The notes below the pieces were generated by a model, which made no database searches, had not been told where the DNA came from, and saw only the letters and a list, made by a program, of their open reading frames with translations. This document shows positions 17,414 through 26,147 of a stretch of 64,000 nt of DNA, one piece after another. Every line of letters begins with the position of its first letter. Position 1 is the first letter of the stretch. A program made the translations under genes and the position numbers. Origin of the DNA: Nocardia amikacinitolerans NBRC 108937 (lineage in GTDB: Bacteria > Actinomycetota > Actinomycetes > Mycobacteriales > Mycobacteriaceae); NCBI RefSeq assembly GCF_001612615.1, contig NZ_BDAU01000007.1:62001-126000 (forward strand). The letters are read 5' to 3'.

Positions 17414-17920
17414 GTGCGCGGTGATTCGCAACAGGCCAAGCAACCTGTCAGCGCGGTCCTCGCGGGGCCGTACGGGCACCCGTTCCATCCGATTCTCGTC
17501 ACGGTCCCCATCGGGGCGTGGGTGGCGAGCCTGATCTTCGACATCGGCTCCCACGTCGTCGACGACCCCGACTTCCTCGCCGAGGGAGCACGCTGGCTGA
17601 TCGCCATCGGCGTGCTCGGCGCCTTGGCCGCCGCCACGATCGGCTTGCTCGATCTGCTGGCGATTCCGACCGGCACCGCCGCGTTCCGCACGGGCTTGGT
17701 GCACATGGGTCTGAACCTCGCCGTGACGGTCGCGTTCGCGGTCGGCTTCCTGTGGCGAGGATCCGATCCGGCGGGAGCTGTGCCCGCCGGTCCGCTGGTG
17801 CTGTCGGTGGTGAGCGTGGCCGCTCTGGGGGTTTCCGGCTGGCTCGGCGGAAGACTCGCCTACCACTACGGCGTCCGGGTGGCCGACGAAGCCACACAAG
17901 CCGCCGGATTCGAACGCTGA
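17414..17920 (+). CDS. DUF2231 membrane protein
   Basis: 168 residues with four hydrophobic helices. It starts with the DUF2231 signature GPYGHPFHPILVTVPIGAW and has paired small-residue helices such as GLLDLLAIPTGT. The family's histidines suggest heme or electron-transfer roles, but its function is unknown. GTG 17414 is chosen because GGGAGG precedes it by five bases. Membrane location is predicted. Confidence 0.82.
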   Translation: MRGDSQQAKQPVSAVLAGPYGHPFHPILVTVPIGAWVASLIFDIGSHVVDDPDFLAEGARWLIAIGVLGALAAATIGLLDLLAIPTGTAAFRTGLVHMGLNLAVTVAFAVGFLWRGSDPAGAVPAGPLVLSVVSVAALGVSGWLGGRLAYHYGVRVADEATQAAGFER

Positions 17921-18062
17921 CGGTGGGGCGCAACGCAATATCGCCACTGTCACGTTGCCGCATCATTGCTGCGACGGTGTTCGCGCATGCCCGCCGGGTG
18001 CGGGGTGAGACCGTAGGGTCGGGTCTGCCCGAGATCGTTCCGCGAGAAGGAGGCGACACGAA

Positions 18063-18386
18063 ATGCCGAAGTACCTGTGGCGGGTCAGCTACTCCGAGGA
18101 TGGGGCACGCGGCCTGCTCGCGCAGGGCGGCACCGCCCGCCGGGCGGCCATCACGGAAATGGTCGAGAGCGTGGGCGGCCATGTGGAGGCCTGCTATTTC
18201 GCTTTCGGCGAGGACGATCTGTTCGTGATCGGTGACGCCCCGGACGAGGTTTCGGCCGCCGCGCTCGCCATCCGCACCGCGGCCTCCGGCGCGGCGATCT
18301 CGCACACCGTGACGTTGCTGACGCCGGAACAGGTCGACGAAGCCGTCGCGCGAAAGGTCACTTATCAACCGCCGGAAGCGTCCTAG
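18063..18386 (+). CDS. GYD-domain protein
   Basis: 107-residue ferredoxin-like alpha/beta protein of the GYD family: MPKYLWRVSYSEDGARGLL, VEACYFAFGEDDLFVIGDAPD and a closing VTLLTPEQ strand. It has an excellent AAGGAGG ribosome-binding site. The family often binds small ligands or forms oligomers; no specific role is established. It is convergent with the DUF4304-like gene 25 bases away. Confidence 0.85.
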   Translation: MPKYLWRVSYSEDGARGLLAQGGTARRAAITEMVESVGGHVEACYFAFGEDDLFVIGDAPDEVSAAALAIRTAASGAAISHTVTLLTPEQVDEAVARKVTYQPPEAS

Positions 18387-18411
18387 GGTCCGGACCTGCC
18401 GCCCGCGTCCG

Positions 18412-19086
18412 CTAGGCGACCGGCCGCTGGTCGACGCGGGTTCGCGCGTAGGCGATGACGTCCTCCACGTAGGTCGCCCCGCCATGGTCCGAGACGCACT
18501 GGCGGAGTTGGCGGATGGCGTCGTCGAGTCGCGGTCCCGGTCCGTGGTCGGTGAGCAGGACGACGATTGCCGCCCAGTCCGGTGTCTGCCGGTCGGGTCT
18601 GGCCAGCAGTTCGTCGAGGTAGCTGTCCGGTTCCAGCAGGCGTAATGCTCTGCGCGCGTAGGCGTGGACCCGGCGGGGGAGTTCGGCGCGGATGGTGTCG
18701 ATGTCGGATCGCAGCGCCTGGCGGCCGCTTCGGTCCGGGTCGAGGCGCAGGGTCCACGACTCGGTCAGTTCGCCGGGTAGGGATTCGGTGCCGATCAGGT
18801 CGGGACCGGTGGCCGCTTCCACGGGGACGGGCGGTAGGCCAAGTCGGGCGTTGCGCCAGTTGCAGTACTCCCACCAGGCGGTGGGCGTGGCGTTCATGGT
18901 CAAGCCGAATCCGAGAACCTGCTGTCCGTCGGTCCATGTGCGGGAGACGCGGGTGCGGCCGACGGAAGCGACTCCGCCCGGCGCGACTCGGGTCCAGGTG
19001 GGCTCGGCGCCGTGAAACCCATACGGCTGTAGCAGTTTTCCTATCTCGAGCAGCAGGCGACGTACTGCCGTATCGGGGCTGACCAT
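18412..19086 (-). CDS. DUF4304-like hypothetical protein
   Basis: 224 residues. The N-terminus (LLLEIGKLLQPYGFHGAEPTWTRV) resembles DUF4304 domains, and residues about 110-180 are Asp/Arg-rich helices. No catalytic motif is evident. ATG 19086 is chosen, although an in-frame GTG at 19116 is possible; neither has a strong ribosome-binding site. The gene stands alone between the GYD gene and the secretion-substrate cassette. Confidence 0.6.
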   Translation of the reverse strand: MVSPDTAVRRLLLEIGKLLQPYGFHGAEPTWTRVAPGGVASVGRTRVSRTWTDGQQVLGFGLTMNATPTAWWEYCNWRNARLGLPPVPVEAATGPDLIGTESLPGELTESWTLRLDPDRSGRQALRSDIDTIRAELPRRVHAYARRALRLLEPDSYLDELLARPDRQTPDWAAIVVLLTDHGPGPRLDDAIRQLRQCVSDHGGATYVEDVIAYARTRVDQRPVA

Positions 19087-19218
19087 GCCAGCGAGATTAG
19101 CGACGAGCCCCGACACGGCCGCACGACCCTGCCAGCTCGCCGCATCCCGACGAGCACGGCCGCCACATGGTTGCGGCCGTGCATTTTCGAAGTGCGACGG
19201 GGCTCGTGCCGAGCGAAC

Positions 19219-20100
19219 TCACGCAGGCTGGGGTTGTTGTGTGTCCAGACCCGAACCGCCGGTCAGGATCGCACCCACCTTGCCGATCGGTTCCATCAAC
19301 GTCTTGACGTCGGTGAAGATCTTCTTCAGGTCGGCCAGCATGTCCGCGAAGGTGAGGCTGTCGCGTGCGATGCGCCGCAGGGCGGCGGGAACGACGTGGG
19401 CGGCGGCGGTGCCGCCCGTCGCGATCAGTTCGATCGTCCAACCGATCATCGCGCCCAGCAGATTGGCGATCAGATCGCGCACCAACGTGCGTACTACGTC
19501 GACGGCCTTCGAGACCGACTCCATGGATTTGCCGAGCGCGGCGGCCATCCCGCTGGCGGCATTGATCTGATCGATCAGACTGGCGGCGGTTCGGCGGTAC
19601 TTCTCACCCGCGGCGCCTTGCCAATCGTCGATATCTTGCTCGACGCTGCCTTTCCATGTGGTGCCGACGCCGGACAACTCGGTGGAGATCTTCGTCCACG
19701 ACTTCGCGTACGCCTCGACAATCTCCGGGTTTCCGGCCAATTCATCCAGGCCCTTGCGCATGAACTCGATGTGGTCGAGCATCCACTTCGCGACCTGGCT
19801 TCCGAGGAAGGCGAACGGGTCCATGACCTTGTATGCCACTTCCATGGCGGTGCCCGCGAGTCCGAGCATGCCCAGCATGGCGGCATCGACCTGGCCGGAG
19901 GCGAAGTTCCCGTAGACGTCCCAGGCGTCGCCTGCGATGGTGCCCTTCAGAATTCCGGGTGTACCCGTTTTGCTGTCACCGTTGAGGCCGACATTCGAGA
20001 GAAACGAGACATCCTCTTGGTTGTAGGCTTTGTTGGAATCCGCCTTGTCGTCGAGCATGGTGTTGTTGCTCGGCGCCTGCGGATCGTCGAAACCAGACAT
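19219..20100 (-). CDS. WXG100/LXG-like protein with hydrophobic C-terminal helices
   Basis: 293 residues. The middle region (about 100-200) is a long alpha-helical hairpin containing WKGSVEQDIDDWQGAAGEKYR, which has WxG features. A hydrophobic segment follows (about 220-255, NLLGAMIGWTIELIATGG), then a basic helix. This is the architecture of actinobacterial type VII secretion targets. No toxin domain is recognised. ATG 20100 lies two bases after the EspC-like stop, so translation is coupled. It is the last gene of a three-gene operon. Confidence 0.7.
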   Translation of the reverse strand: MSGFDDPQAPSNNTMLDDKADSNKAYNQEDVSFLSNVGLNGDSKTGTPGILKGTIAGDAWDVYGNFASGQVDAAMLGMLGLAGTAMEVAYKVMDPFAFLGSQVAKWMLDHIEFMRKGLDELAGNPEIVEAYAKSWTKISTELSGVGTTWKGSVEQDIDDWQGAAGEKYRRTAASLIDQINAASGMAAALGKSMESVSKAVDVVRTLVRDLIANLLGAMIGWTIELIATGGTAAAHVVPAALRRIARDSLTFADMLADLKKIFTDVKTLMEPIGKVGAILTGGSGLDTQQPQPA

Positions 20101-20102
20101 CG

Positions 20103-20444
20103 CTACCCCCCGTTCGATTCCGCGATTTCGGTTTTCAGGTCGGACAAGCTCTTGCTGAACTTCTTGTCCAAGTCCTCGACCGTGGTGGCAACGGTCTGGA
20201 GATTGCCAGGAAGTACCGAGACCGATTCCGCCAGTTTGCGAATGGCGGCGATCGTGGTGCGGTGATCGTCGTCGTAGATCCACTGCACGAACGGGCGTGG
20301 TATGGCGCCGAAACCGTCGTCCGCCGAGCCGAGATAGGTCGCGGCTTCCAGCGCCATGGTCATCTTCGACAGCAGTTCGGTCATTGTGTCCGCGTGAGCG
20401 CGAACTTCTTCCGGGTCGATCGAAAACTCTGCGGGCTCTCCCAT
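20103..20444 (-). CDS. EspC-like type VII secretion-associated small protein
   Basis: 113-residue helical protein of the EspC/WXG100-like group: an N-terminal FSIDPEEVRAHADTMTELL helix and a second long helix from about residue 75 (VLPGNLQTVATTVEDLD). Such proteins usually form dimers with, or chaperone, a neighbouring larger substrate for ESX export. ATG 20444 follows the previous stop by one base. The ESX secretion core (EccB/C/D/E, MycP) is not nearby. Confidence 0.78.
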   Translation of the reverse strand: MGEPAEFSIDPEEVRAHADTMTELLSKMTMALEAATYLGSADDGFGAIPRPFVQWIYDDDHRTTIAAIRKLAESVSVLPGNLQTVATTVEDLDKKFSKSLSDLKTEIAESNGG

Positions 20445-20445
20445 G

Positions 20446-21075
20446 TCAGATCAGCCACGACTTCCGGTTGTAGTACTCGTCGTCCTCGTCGGGTTCATCC
20501 GGGGTGACGACTTGATCGCGGTTCGGTTTGCGGCTCGGCGGCGGAGCGGAGTCCATTGTGGGAGTCGAGGAATAGGAAGGCGGCGGGGCGGACGGCGGTG
20601 CGTACGCCGACGGCGAAGGCGGGGCGGGCGGCGATGAGTAGGTCGACTGCGGAGGCGCGTACGTAGGCGGCGAGCCTGGAGTAGGCGATGTCGTTGCGGC
20701 ATCGGCAGGTTCGGGATCAGGGAAGCGCTCCGCGTAACGACCGACCATGTCCGCCGCAGGCGCGTCGTTACCCACCAGATCGTGGACCAAATCCGTAACA
20801 CGGCCACGAAGCTTCGCCTGCGCGCGATGCAGGCACGACATGATCCCAGCCGACATCGCCGCCGGATCCATCCCTCGAGTGCTTGCCGCCAAGTCGATGG
20901 CGGTGGGCACTCCGTTGCTGTCGACCGTCACGCTGATGCGGCCGTCGCCTGTCGATTCGGTCACCGACAGCGCGGCCATGGACCGCTGCAGGTCGTCGTA
21001 CTTCTTCGCGGTGTTCTCGAGCGATTCCGCGTATCGCCCTAGATCGGCGATCGTCTGGTCGAGTTTGTTGTCCAT
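20446..21075 (-). CDS. YbaB/EbfC-like domain protein with Pro/Ser-rich tail
   Basis: 209 residues from ATG 21075. Residues 1-100 form a YbaB/EbfC-type domain (GRISVTVDSNGVPTAIDLAA) with a helical N-terminus. Residues about 120-185 are Pro/Ser/Tyr-rich low complexity, ending in an acidic patch. YbaB proteins bind DNA, but this version is widespread beside type VII substrates and may have a secretion role. AGGAGGGG nine bases upstream supports the start. First gene of the operon. Confidence 0.78.
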   Translation of the reverse strand: MDNKLDQTIADLGRYAESLENTAKKYDDLQRSMAALSVTESTGDGRISVTVDSNGVPTAIDLAASTRGMDPAAMSAGIMSCLHRAQAKLRGRVTDLVHDLVGNDAPAADMVGRYAERFPDPEPADAATTSPTPGSPPTYAPPQSTYSSPPAPPSPSAYAPPSAPPPSYSSTPTMDSAPPPSRKPNRDQVVTPDEPDEDDEYYNRKSWLI

Positions 21076-21276
21076 CGATGATTCCCCTCCTACCCGCGGC
21101 ACCATTGGGCGGTAGCGGCCACGCTATCACGCGGCAATCGAGGACATCGGACTGAATGTTTCGCCGATCATGTTGCGGGATGCGACCTTCCACTCTGTGT
21201 CGGCCAGCCCATGGCGCCACCGTGATCGAACTGCGGTGTTTCGTCGCGCCTCAGTCGGTGTGGAAGTGTGGGCTTC

Positions 21277-21819
21277 GTGTCGCACCGACTCCGAACCATC
21301 AAGGCCTCCCGGGTGCTTCGCTCGCGCGGCGCGCGAACCGTCGCCGTCCTCGCCGCCGCCGCGCTGGCGATGTCCGGGTGCGGCGAGACGAAATCCGAGT
21401 CGATGAAGGTCGGCGACTGTGGCTATTTCACGCGAGGGAACCAATCGTGGGATTTGGAGCGCCGCGGTTGCGATGACCCCGAGGCCGCGCTGGTCGTCGT
21501 GCGCACAGCCTCGACCGCGCAGTGCCCCGGCCACCCGTTCAGCTGGGCATCCGGCGGGAGGGGCAAGGACTTTTACGTCTGCACCCACCTGAACGCACAG
21601 GTCGGTGACTGCTTCAACGACCCAGCGAAGAACCAGGGTTCGCAACTGTATCGGCTTCGTAAGGTGCCGTGTTCGACACCGGAGGCGTACCAGGTGAACA
21701 CCCGCGTAGAGCGCCACGATTACAGCGTCTGCACCGACGCGGGCAGGTACGAGTGGACGGCGAGGGTGGAGCACAAGGAGCCGCCGGTGTCGTTCTGTCT
21801 GCATCTCGTCGGTACCTGA
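21277..21819 (+). CDS. Putative lipoprotein, LppU-like, cysteine-rich
   Basis: 180 residues. After a basic start and hydrophobic segment comes the lipobox LAMSGC, so the mature protein should be lipid-anchored to the outer face of the membrane. The mature part has seven or eight further cysteines (GDCGYF, RRGCDDP, CPGHPF, VCTHL, GDCFND, VPCSTP, VCTDAG, SFCLHL), suggesting several disulfides. The GDC...C pattern recalls actinobacterial LppU/DUF4333-type proteins. GTG 21277 is preferred with GGAAG ten bases upstream. Function unknown. Confidence 0.75.
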   Translation: MSHRLRTIKASRVLRSRGARTVAVLAAAALAMSGCGETKSESMKVGDCGYFTRGNQSWDLERRGCDDPEAALVVVRTASTAQCPGHPFSWASGGRGKDFYVCTHLNAQVGDCFNDPAKNQGSQLYRLRKVPCSTPEAYQVNTRVERHDYSVCTDAGRYEWTARVEHKEPPVSFCLHLVGT

Positions 21820-22127
21820 CGCGTCGTCGGCGAACGACAACGGCCGAGGGCTCGCATCGACGACGGGTGTCCAGGAGCGCCGTCTCGCGTTCTCGATCGC
21901 GCGGCGCCTCGCCGGTCTCGGGACAGCGCTCGACGTCTGGCAGGCCGGTGGGCCGACCATCCGATCGCGCCCGCTCGTCGGGGTGATGTTGCGGCTGATG
22001 GGATCTGCTCACCGAGGAGGACCATGATCTCGTCGCGCGGGCATGGCGGTCGGCGAGGCGGATGTCGACGCGAATCGACGAGCGGCCGCCGTTCGGTTGA
22101 ACCCGTGCGCGAGGTGGGAAGGCTAAG
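21820..22127. other. 308-base gap, possibly decayed coding sequence
   Basis: No intact gene. A plus-strand frame ending TGA near 22023 reads smoothly for about 50 codons (QERRLAFSIARRLAGLGTAL and onward) but has no start or recognised family. Its position before a permease-tail fragment makes gene decay plausible. Confidence 0.35.
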
Positions 22128-22298
22128 GTGACCGCTGTGGACGCGCCCCTGCTCGAGCTGCGGTCGGTGAGCGAATCCTATGTTTCGGTCGCCGTGCTGA
22201 CGGCCGTCTCGGCGGTGGGGATCTGTCTGGTCGGCGCGCTCGTCCCTGCTATCGGTGCCGCGCGGGCGACGGTCGCGGAAGCATTGGCGGAGCGATAG
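22128..22298 (+). pseudogene. 56-codon fragment resembling an FtsX/ABC permease C-terminus
   Basis: This short frame reads VTAVDAPLLELRS, then a hydrophobic helix SVAVLTAVSAVGICLVGALV, then PAIGAARATVAEALAER. The last part matches the conserved tail of FtsX-type ABC transporter permeases (PAxRAARxxPxEAL). The rest of the permease is absent: a stop codon at 22098-22100 closes the frame upstream. GGAAGG five bases before the GTG could still allow translation as a small membrane peptide. It ends 19 bases before the ABC1 kinase start. Remnant is the simpler reading; a genuine small gene is possible. Confidence 0.55.
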
Positions 22299-22317
22299 TT
22301 TCGGAAAGGGGCTCGTG

Positions 22318-23613
22318 GTGTTCACTCGGATAACGGCGGTCGCGCGTGGCGCCGCCCGCGTTCTGGTCATCGTCCGGGTGCTCGCGCCCGTGCTGACGCG
22401 CGATCTGGTGCGGCGGTGCACCGGCCGCCGGTCGGCGCTGGTCGCGGAGTTGCCCGGCGCGTTCGTCGCGCTCGGGCCGATCTTCGTGAAGTTCGGGCAG
22501 TTCGTCGCGTCCTCGCCGAGCGTTTTCGGGGCGGCGGCCGCGCGGGAGTTCGCTCCGCTGCTCGAACGGGTCGCGCCGGTGGACGCGGCGCTGATCCGAC
22601 GGCGAATCGAGGCGAGCCTGGGCGTCGAGGTCGGCCGATTGTTCGTCGAATTCGACGACGAGCCACTGGCATCCGGTTCCATCGCGCAGGTGCACCGCGC
22701 GGTGACCAGCTCCGGTCATCGCGTCGCGGTGAAGGTGGTCCGGCCGGGCATCGAGCACACCGTCGCCGCCGACGTGATGCTGCTGCGCTGCGCGGGTGTC
22801 GTACTCGGCTGGACCGCCGAGGGACGCCGGTGGAACCTGTCCGGCGTCATCGAGGAATTCACCACGCGGCTGCCCAGGGAACTGGATCTCACGGCGGAGG
22901 CGGACGCGATGCGGCGGTGGGCCGCGGAACTGTCGGCCGCCGGTTTCACCGGGCAGGTTCGGGTGCCCGAGGTCCATCCGGAGTGGTCGTCGCGCTCGGT
23001 GCTCACCATGGAATTGGTCGAGGGGACGACGATCATCGAGTCCGCGCCCGCGGACTCTGAGGCGTTCGACGGCGAGTCGATCATGAGCAGGCTGACTCTC
23101 TCGCTGTTTCACACCGCGCTCAAAGGTGGCTTCTTCCACGGGGATCTGCACGCGGGCAACATCCTGATCGACCGGGACGGCTGGGTCGTGCTGATCGATT
23201 TCGGCATCGTCGGCGAGCTCGACGAGCCGACGCGGCTACAGCTCAAACACTGCATCGCCGCGCTGCTGGTCCTTGGCGATTTCACCGCGGCGGCCCGCGC
23301 GCTGGTGCGCCTTGGTGTGCTCAGCCCCTCCGCGCCGGTCGACCAGTTGGCCGACCGAATCCGCGCGGCCGCCATGCACGCCGACGCACCGGTCGGCACG
23401 CTGCGGCTCGGTGACGTCGGCGCCGAACTGCGCGCGCTCGCCGACGAACACGGCATGACGATCCCGCGCAACCTGGTCCTGGCCGGCAAACAGGTCGTCT
23501 ACCTGGAGCGCTACATGAAGCACGTCGCGCCGGGCTGGAACCCGGTGTCCGACAAGGCATTGAGCCGCTTCTTCGCCGGCGTGCTCGCGGAATCCCTGCG
23601 CGCGACCTCCTGA
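22318..23613 (+). CDS. ABC1/AarF/UbiB-family atypical protein kinase-like protein
   Basis: 431 residues. Signature motifs are in order: VKFGQFVASSP (KxGQ motif), the Ala-rich loop ASGSIAQVH, the lysine in VAVKVVRPG, HGDLHAGNI (catalytic loop) and IDFGIVG (metal-binding DFG). UbiB/ADCK proteins are ATPases or kinases tied to quinone biosynthesis and lipid handling. Actinobacteria make menaquinone, so the exact role is open. No C-terminal membrane helices are evident. GTG 22318 is chosen with GGAAAGGGG six bases upstream. Confidence 0.88.
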   Translation: MFTRITAVARGAARVLVIVRVLAPVLTRDLVRRCTGRRSALVAELPGAFVALGPIFVKFGQFVASSPSVFGAAAAREFAPLLERVAPVDAALIRRRIEASLGVEVGRLFVEFDDEPLASGSIAQVHRAVTSSGHRVAVKVVRPGIEHTVAADVMLLRCAGVVLGWTAEGRRWNLSGVIEEFTTRLPRELDLTAEADAMRRWAAELSAAGFTGQVRVPEVHPEWSSRSVLTMELVEGTTIIESAPADSEAFDGESIMSRLTLSLFHTALKGGFFHGDLHAGNILIDRDGWVVLIDFGIVGELDEPTRLQLKHCIAALLVLGDFTAAARALVRLGVLSPSAPVDQLADRIRAAAMHADAPVGTLRLGDVGAELRALADEHGMTIPRNLVLAGKQVVYLERYMKHVAPGWNPVSDKALSRFFAGVLAESLRATS

Positions 23614-23804
23614 GCCCGGCGGAAATCGTCGGCGCCGGCCGACATTCGAGGGAACCGAACGGGTCGACGCCGCGTCCAACTCAGAAGACGAAACACTGAG
23701 ATTTGCGTAGTGCTTGTTTCGTTGAGCGTCAGCAGAACCAGATCGGGTAGGCCGGGGATCAGATCCGCGACCGCGTAGGCGTGCAGGATCGCAGGAGGGG
23801 TGTC

Positions 23805-24665
23805 GTGGGTAGATATCGGAGTACGTCCACCTTGCCGCTGCCGGCGGATTGGGAACGCAAGGCGTTCGGCGCGTTTCGCTATCTGGTGCTGCCATTCGCG
23901 GTGGCGTTGGCCTTGTGGCCGCCGGTTCTGGTCCTGGCTTGGATAGTCGTGACAGGTCAGGAATCGTTGTTGGACGTACTTCTCGGGCTGGTGCTGTTGG
24001 GCCCCACGGCCGCCACCTTCACCGCCTGGGCATGGTCGGAACTCCCCAGAAAGGCTCCGGTGGCCGCTGAGATTCGTGCCACGGACACCGGTTCCGCGCT
24101 CGTGCTGCCGGTGCCGCGCCCTTCCTCGACCGGCAGCGTGGTATCGATCGCGATCGGCGTGGCCTTGATCGGGGCCGGACTGTGGCAATTCATCGCCTCG
24201 TTGGACGACGAATGGTCGATGGGAGCCGCGTACTTCTTCCTGATTTCCCTGCCCGCTCTGTTCGCGATCCTCCTCGGCCTCGGCACATACAAACCGCGCA
24301 AGGCCATCGACGATGTCGGCATCCTGCTCACGCCCCATCGCATCACGATTGAGTACGGCAATGGCCCGACCGAGATTGCCTGGCAGGATATTTCGGCGGT
24401 CGGCGGCCGCAGCCGTCGCGAAGGATTCAAGTTCGGCAGCGGAACCAACGTGACCACGCTCGTCACCGGCGATGCGGACACCGGCTACGGAACCATCGAC
24501 ATCGGTCACAAGGACCTCGAGACCGACCCGACCAGGGTCTATCACCTGTTCGTGTTCTACGTGCGCAATCCGAGCCTTCGCTCCGAACTGGGGACCGAAC
24601 AGGGGTTGGAGCGCTTTCGGCGCGGCGAATACACGCCGGAGCGGCCGCAGGCGTTCATCGATTGA
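23805..24665 (+). CDS. Membrane protein with PH-like C-terminal domain, unknown
   Basis: 286 residues with four predicted membrane helices in two pairs (about 22-47, 52-75, 110-130 and 140-165). The soluble C-terminal part starts GILLTPHRITIEYGNGPTEIAW, the strand pattern of bacterial PH-like domains, and ends EYTPERPQAFID. No family function is known to me. GTG 23805 has AGGAGGGG four bases upstream. It stands alone and is convergent with the HxlR gene. Confidence 0.7.
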   Translation: MGRYRSTSTLPLPADWERKAFGAFRYLVLPFAVALALWPPVLVLAWIVVTGQESLLDVLLGLVLLGPTAATFTAWAWSELPRKAPVAAEIRATDTGSALVLPVPRPSSTGSVVSIAIGVALIGAGLWQFIASLDDEWSMGAAYFFLISLPALFAILLGLGTYKPRKAIDDVGILLTPHRITIEYGNGPTEIAWQDISAVGGRSRREGFKFGSGTNVTTLVTGDADTGYGTIDIGHKDLETDPTRVYHLFVFYVRNPSLRSELGTEQGLERFRRGEYTPERPQAFID

Positions 24666-24797
24666 GATCCGCGCGACGACAGCGATCCGGCCGGCTCCCA
24701 GGCGCATGCGCGTCCGACCAACATGCCCTGATGGTGGGGCAAGCCGCGGCGCTGAAGGCCGCCGAAAACACCGGCGGCTCAACGTCTCCGAGGCCTG

Positions 24798-25322
24798 TCA
24801 ACCGGATTCGGCGGCCGCTTCGAGGTAGGCGGCGGTCAGTTCCGCGAGCACCCCGTCGGCGGGCGTCGGCGCTCCGTCGAGGTGGGTGGCGCGCAGTTCG
24901 GCCATGAAGCGTTCCCAGAGGGGAGGGCCGCCCGCGGCCAGCAGCTCGGCTCGCACGGTCAATTCCGGCGTCGTGTCCAGCCAGCGTGCGCCCCACGCGC
25001 CGAGCTGTGCCATGACGGGGACGAGTTGGATCGCCGCCTCGGTGAGGCGGTAGTCGACCTTCTGGCGGTGGCTCGGGTCGTCGTGGCGGGTGAGCAGTCC
25101 CGCGTCGACGAGTTTGGCGAGGCGGTTGGCGAGGATGTTCGAGGCGATGCCCTCGATGGACGCGGTGAGCAGCTCCCGGAAGTGGGTGTTGCCGCCGAAC
25201 ATGATGTCGCGCAAGACGATCAAACTCCACCGGTCGCCGAGCAGCTCGACCGTCATGTTGATCGGACAGCCGGACTTGCCCGGGGACACCGGCAGCTTGT
25301 CATGGGCAACTGGTTGCGACAC
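24798..25322 (-). CDS. HxlR family transcriptional regulator
   Basis: 174 residues. A winged-helix HxlR domain lies at about residues 18-105: SGCPINMTVELLGDRWSLIVL with the conserved cysteine, FRELLTASIEGIASNILANRL and VDYRLTEAAIQLVPVM. A C-terminal extension of about 65 residues may sense ligand. HxlR proteins often respond to electrophiles or oxidants. GTG 25322 is divergent from the RibD-like reductase across 60 bases holding two palindromes, so it probably controls that gene and itself. Confidence 0.9.
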   Translation of the reverse strand: MSQPVAHDKLPVSPGKSGCPINMTVELLGDRWSLIVLRDIMFGGNTHFRELLTASIEGIASNILANRLAKLVDAGLLTRHDDPSHRQKVDYRLTEAAIQLVPVMAQLGAWGARWLDTTPELTVRAELLAAGGPPLWERFMAELRATHLDGAPTPADGVLAELTAAYLEAAAESG

Positions 25323-25334
25323 GGGATCAGTCTA

Positions 25335-25365
25335 GGTTAGGTTCCTAACCGATTGCATCTTGCAA
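25335..25365. promoter_or_regulatory. Candidate HxlR operator: two adjacent palindromes
   Basis: GGTTAGGTTCCTAACC at 25335-25350 has perfect 7-bp arms around two bases. TTGCATCTTGCAA at 25353-25365 has perfect 5-bp arms. Both lie between the divergent regulator and reductase starts, the position expected for autoregulated control. Confidence 0.6.
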
Positions 25366-25382
25366 CCAGAAAGGGAGTTCCG

Positions 25383-26027
25383 ATGACACAGTCGGTTCGC
25401 GTGCAGAACTTCATGGTGTCCGCCGACGGATACGGTTCCGGTGAGGGGCAGAGCTTCGAGCGCCCGTTCGGACACGCCGATCCGAGTGCGTTCTTCTCCT
25501 GGGCGGGCGCCACCGCGCACTGGCCGACCAGGACCGAGCCGGGTGGAACCTACGGCCTCGACGACTACATCACTCGCGACTACCGCCACAACATCGGCGC
25601 CGAGATCATGGGGCGCAACAAGTTCGGTCCGCACCGTGGACCGTGGGAGAACTACGACTGGCAGGGCTGGTGGGGTGACGAACCTCCTTTCCGCACACCG
25701 GTTTTCGTCCTCACCCACTACGAGCGACCCTCGATCACGCTGGGGGAAACAACATTCCACTTCCTGGATGCGACTCCGAAGGACGCGCTGGCGCGGGCGT
25801 TCGAGGCCGCCGAGGGCAAGGACGTGCGGATCGGCGGCGGGGTCGCCACGATCCGGGAGTTCCTCGACGCCGACCTGATCGACAGGATGCACTTCGCCGT
25901 CGCACCGGTCGAACTCGGTCGCGGCGAACGACTGTGGACGAGTCCCGACGAACTCGCCGACCGTTTCCACCTGGAGCGGGTCCCGCGCCCGAGCGGGATC
26001 GTGCACCACTTCTTCTGGCGGAAATGA
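25383..26027 (+). CDS. Dihydrofolate reductase-like (RibD C-terminal family) reductase
   Basis: 214 residues: VQNFMVSADGYGSG at the start, EIMGRNKFGPH, then PVFVLTHYERPS and IGGGVATIREFLDADLIDRM, the hallmarks of the RibD_C/DHFR-like fold that binds NADPH. Proteins of this branch are stand-alone and not proven to act in riboflavin or folate synthesis. ATG 25383 with AAGGGAG upstream. Control by the divergent HxlR gene is likely, suggesting induction by a reactive or toxic compound. Confidence 0.87.
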   Translation: MTQSVRVQNFMVSADGYGSGEGQSFERPFGHADPSAFFSWAGATAHWPTRTEPGGTYGLDDYITRDYRHNIGAEIMGRNKFGPHRGPWENYDWQGWWGDEPPFRTPVFVLTHYERPSITLGETTFHFLDATPKDALARAFEAAEGKDVRIGGGVATIREFLDADLIDRMHFAVAPVELGRGERLWTSPDELADRFHLERVPRPSGIVHHFFWRK

Positions 26028-26147
26028 CCTGGGCGAAAACAGAGATCAGCGCCCGTTCGGAGCGCTCGAGGAGGTTGCCCGACCGCGTCGGACGATGAAT
26101 GGAAAGCGTCCCCCGCTCCTTTCCACCTTCAACATATAGCGCACAGG

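Noticed and set aside
25331..25350. IdeR iron box upstream of the RibD-like gene
   Set aside because: It contains TTAGG-like arms, but the spacing between arms is two bases and the right half does not fit the 19-base consensus. The HxlR reading is simpler.
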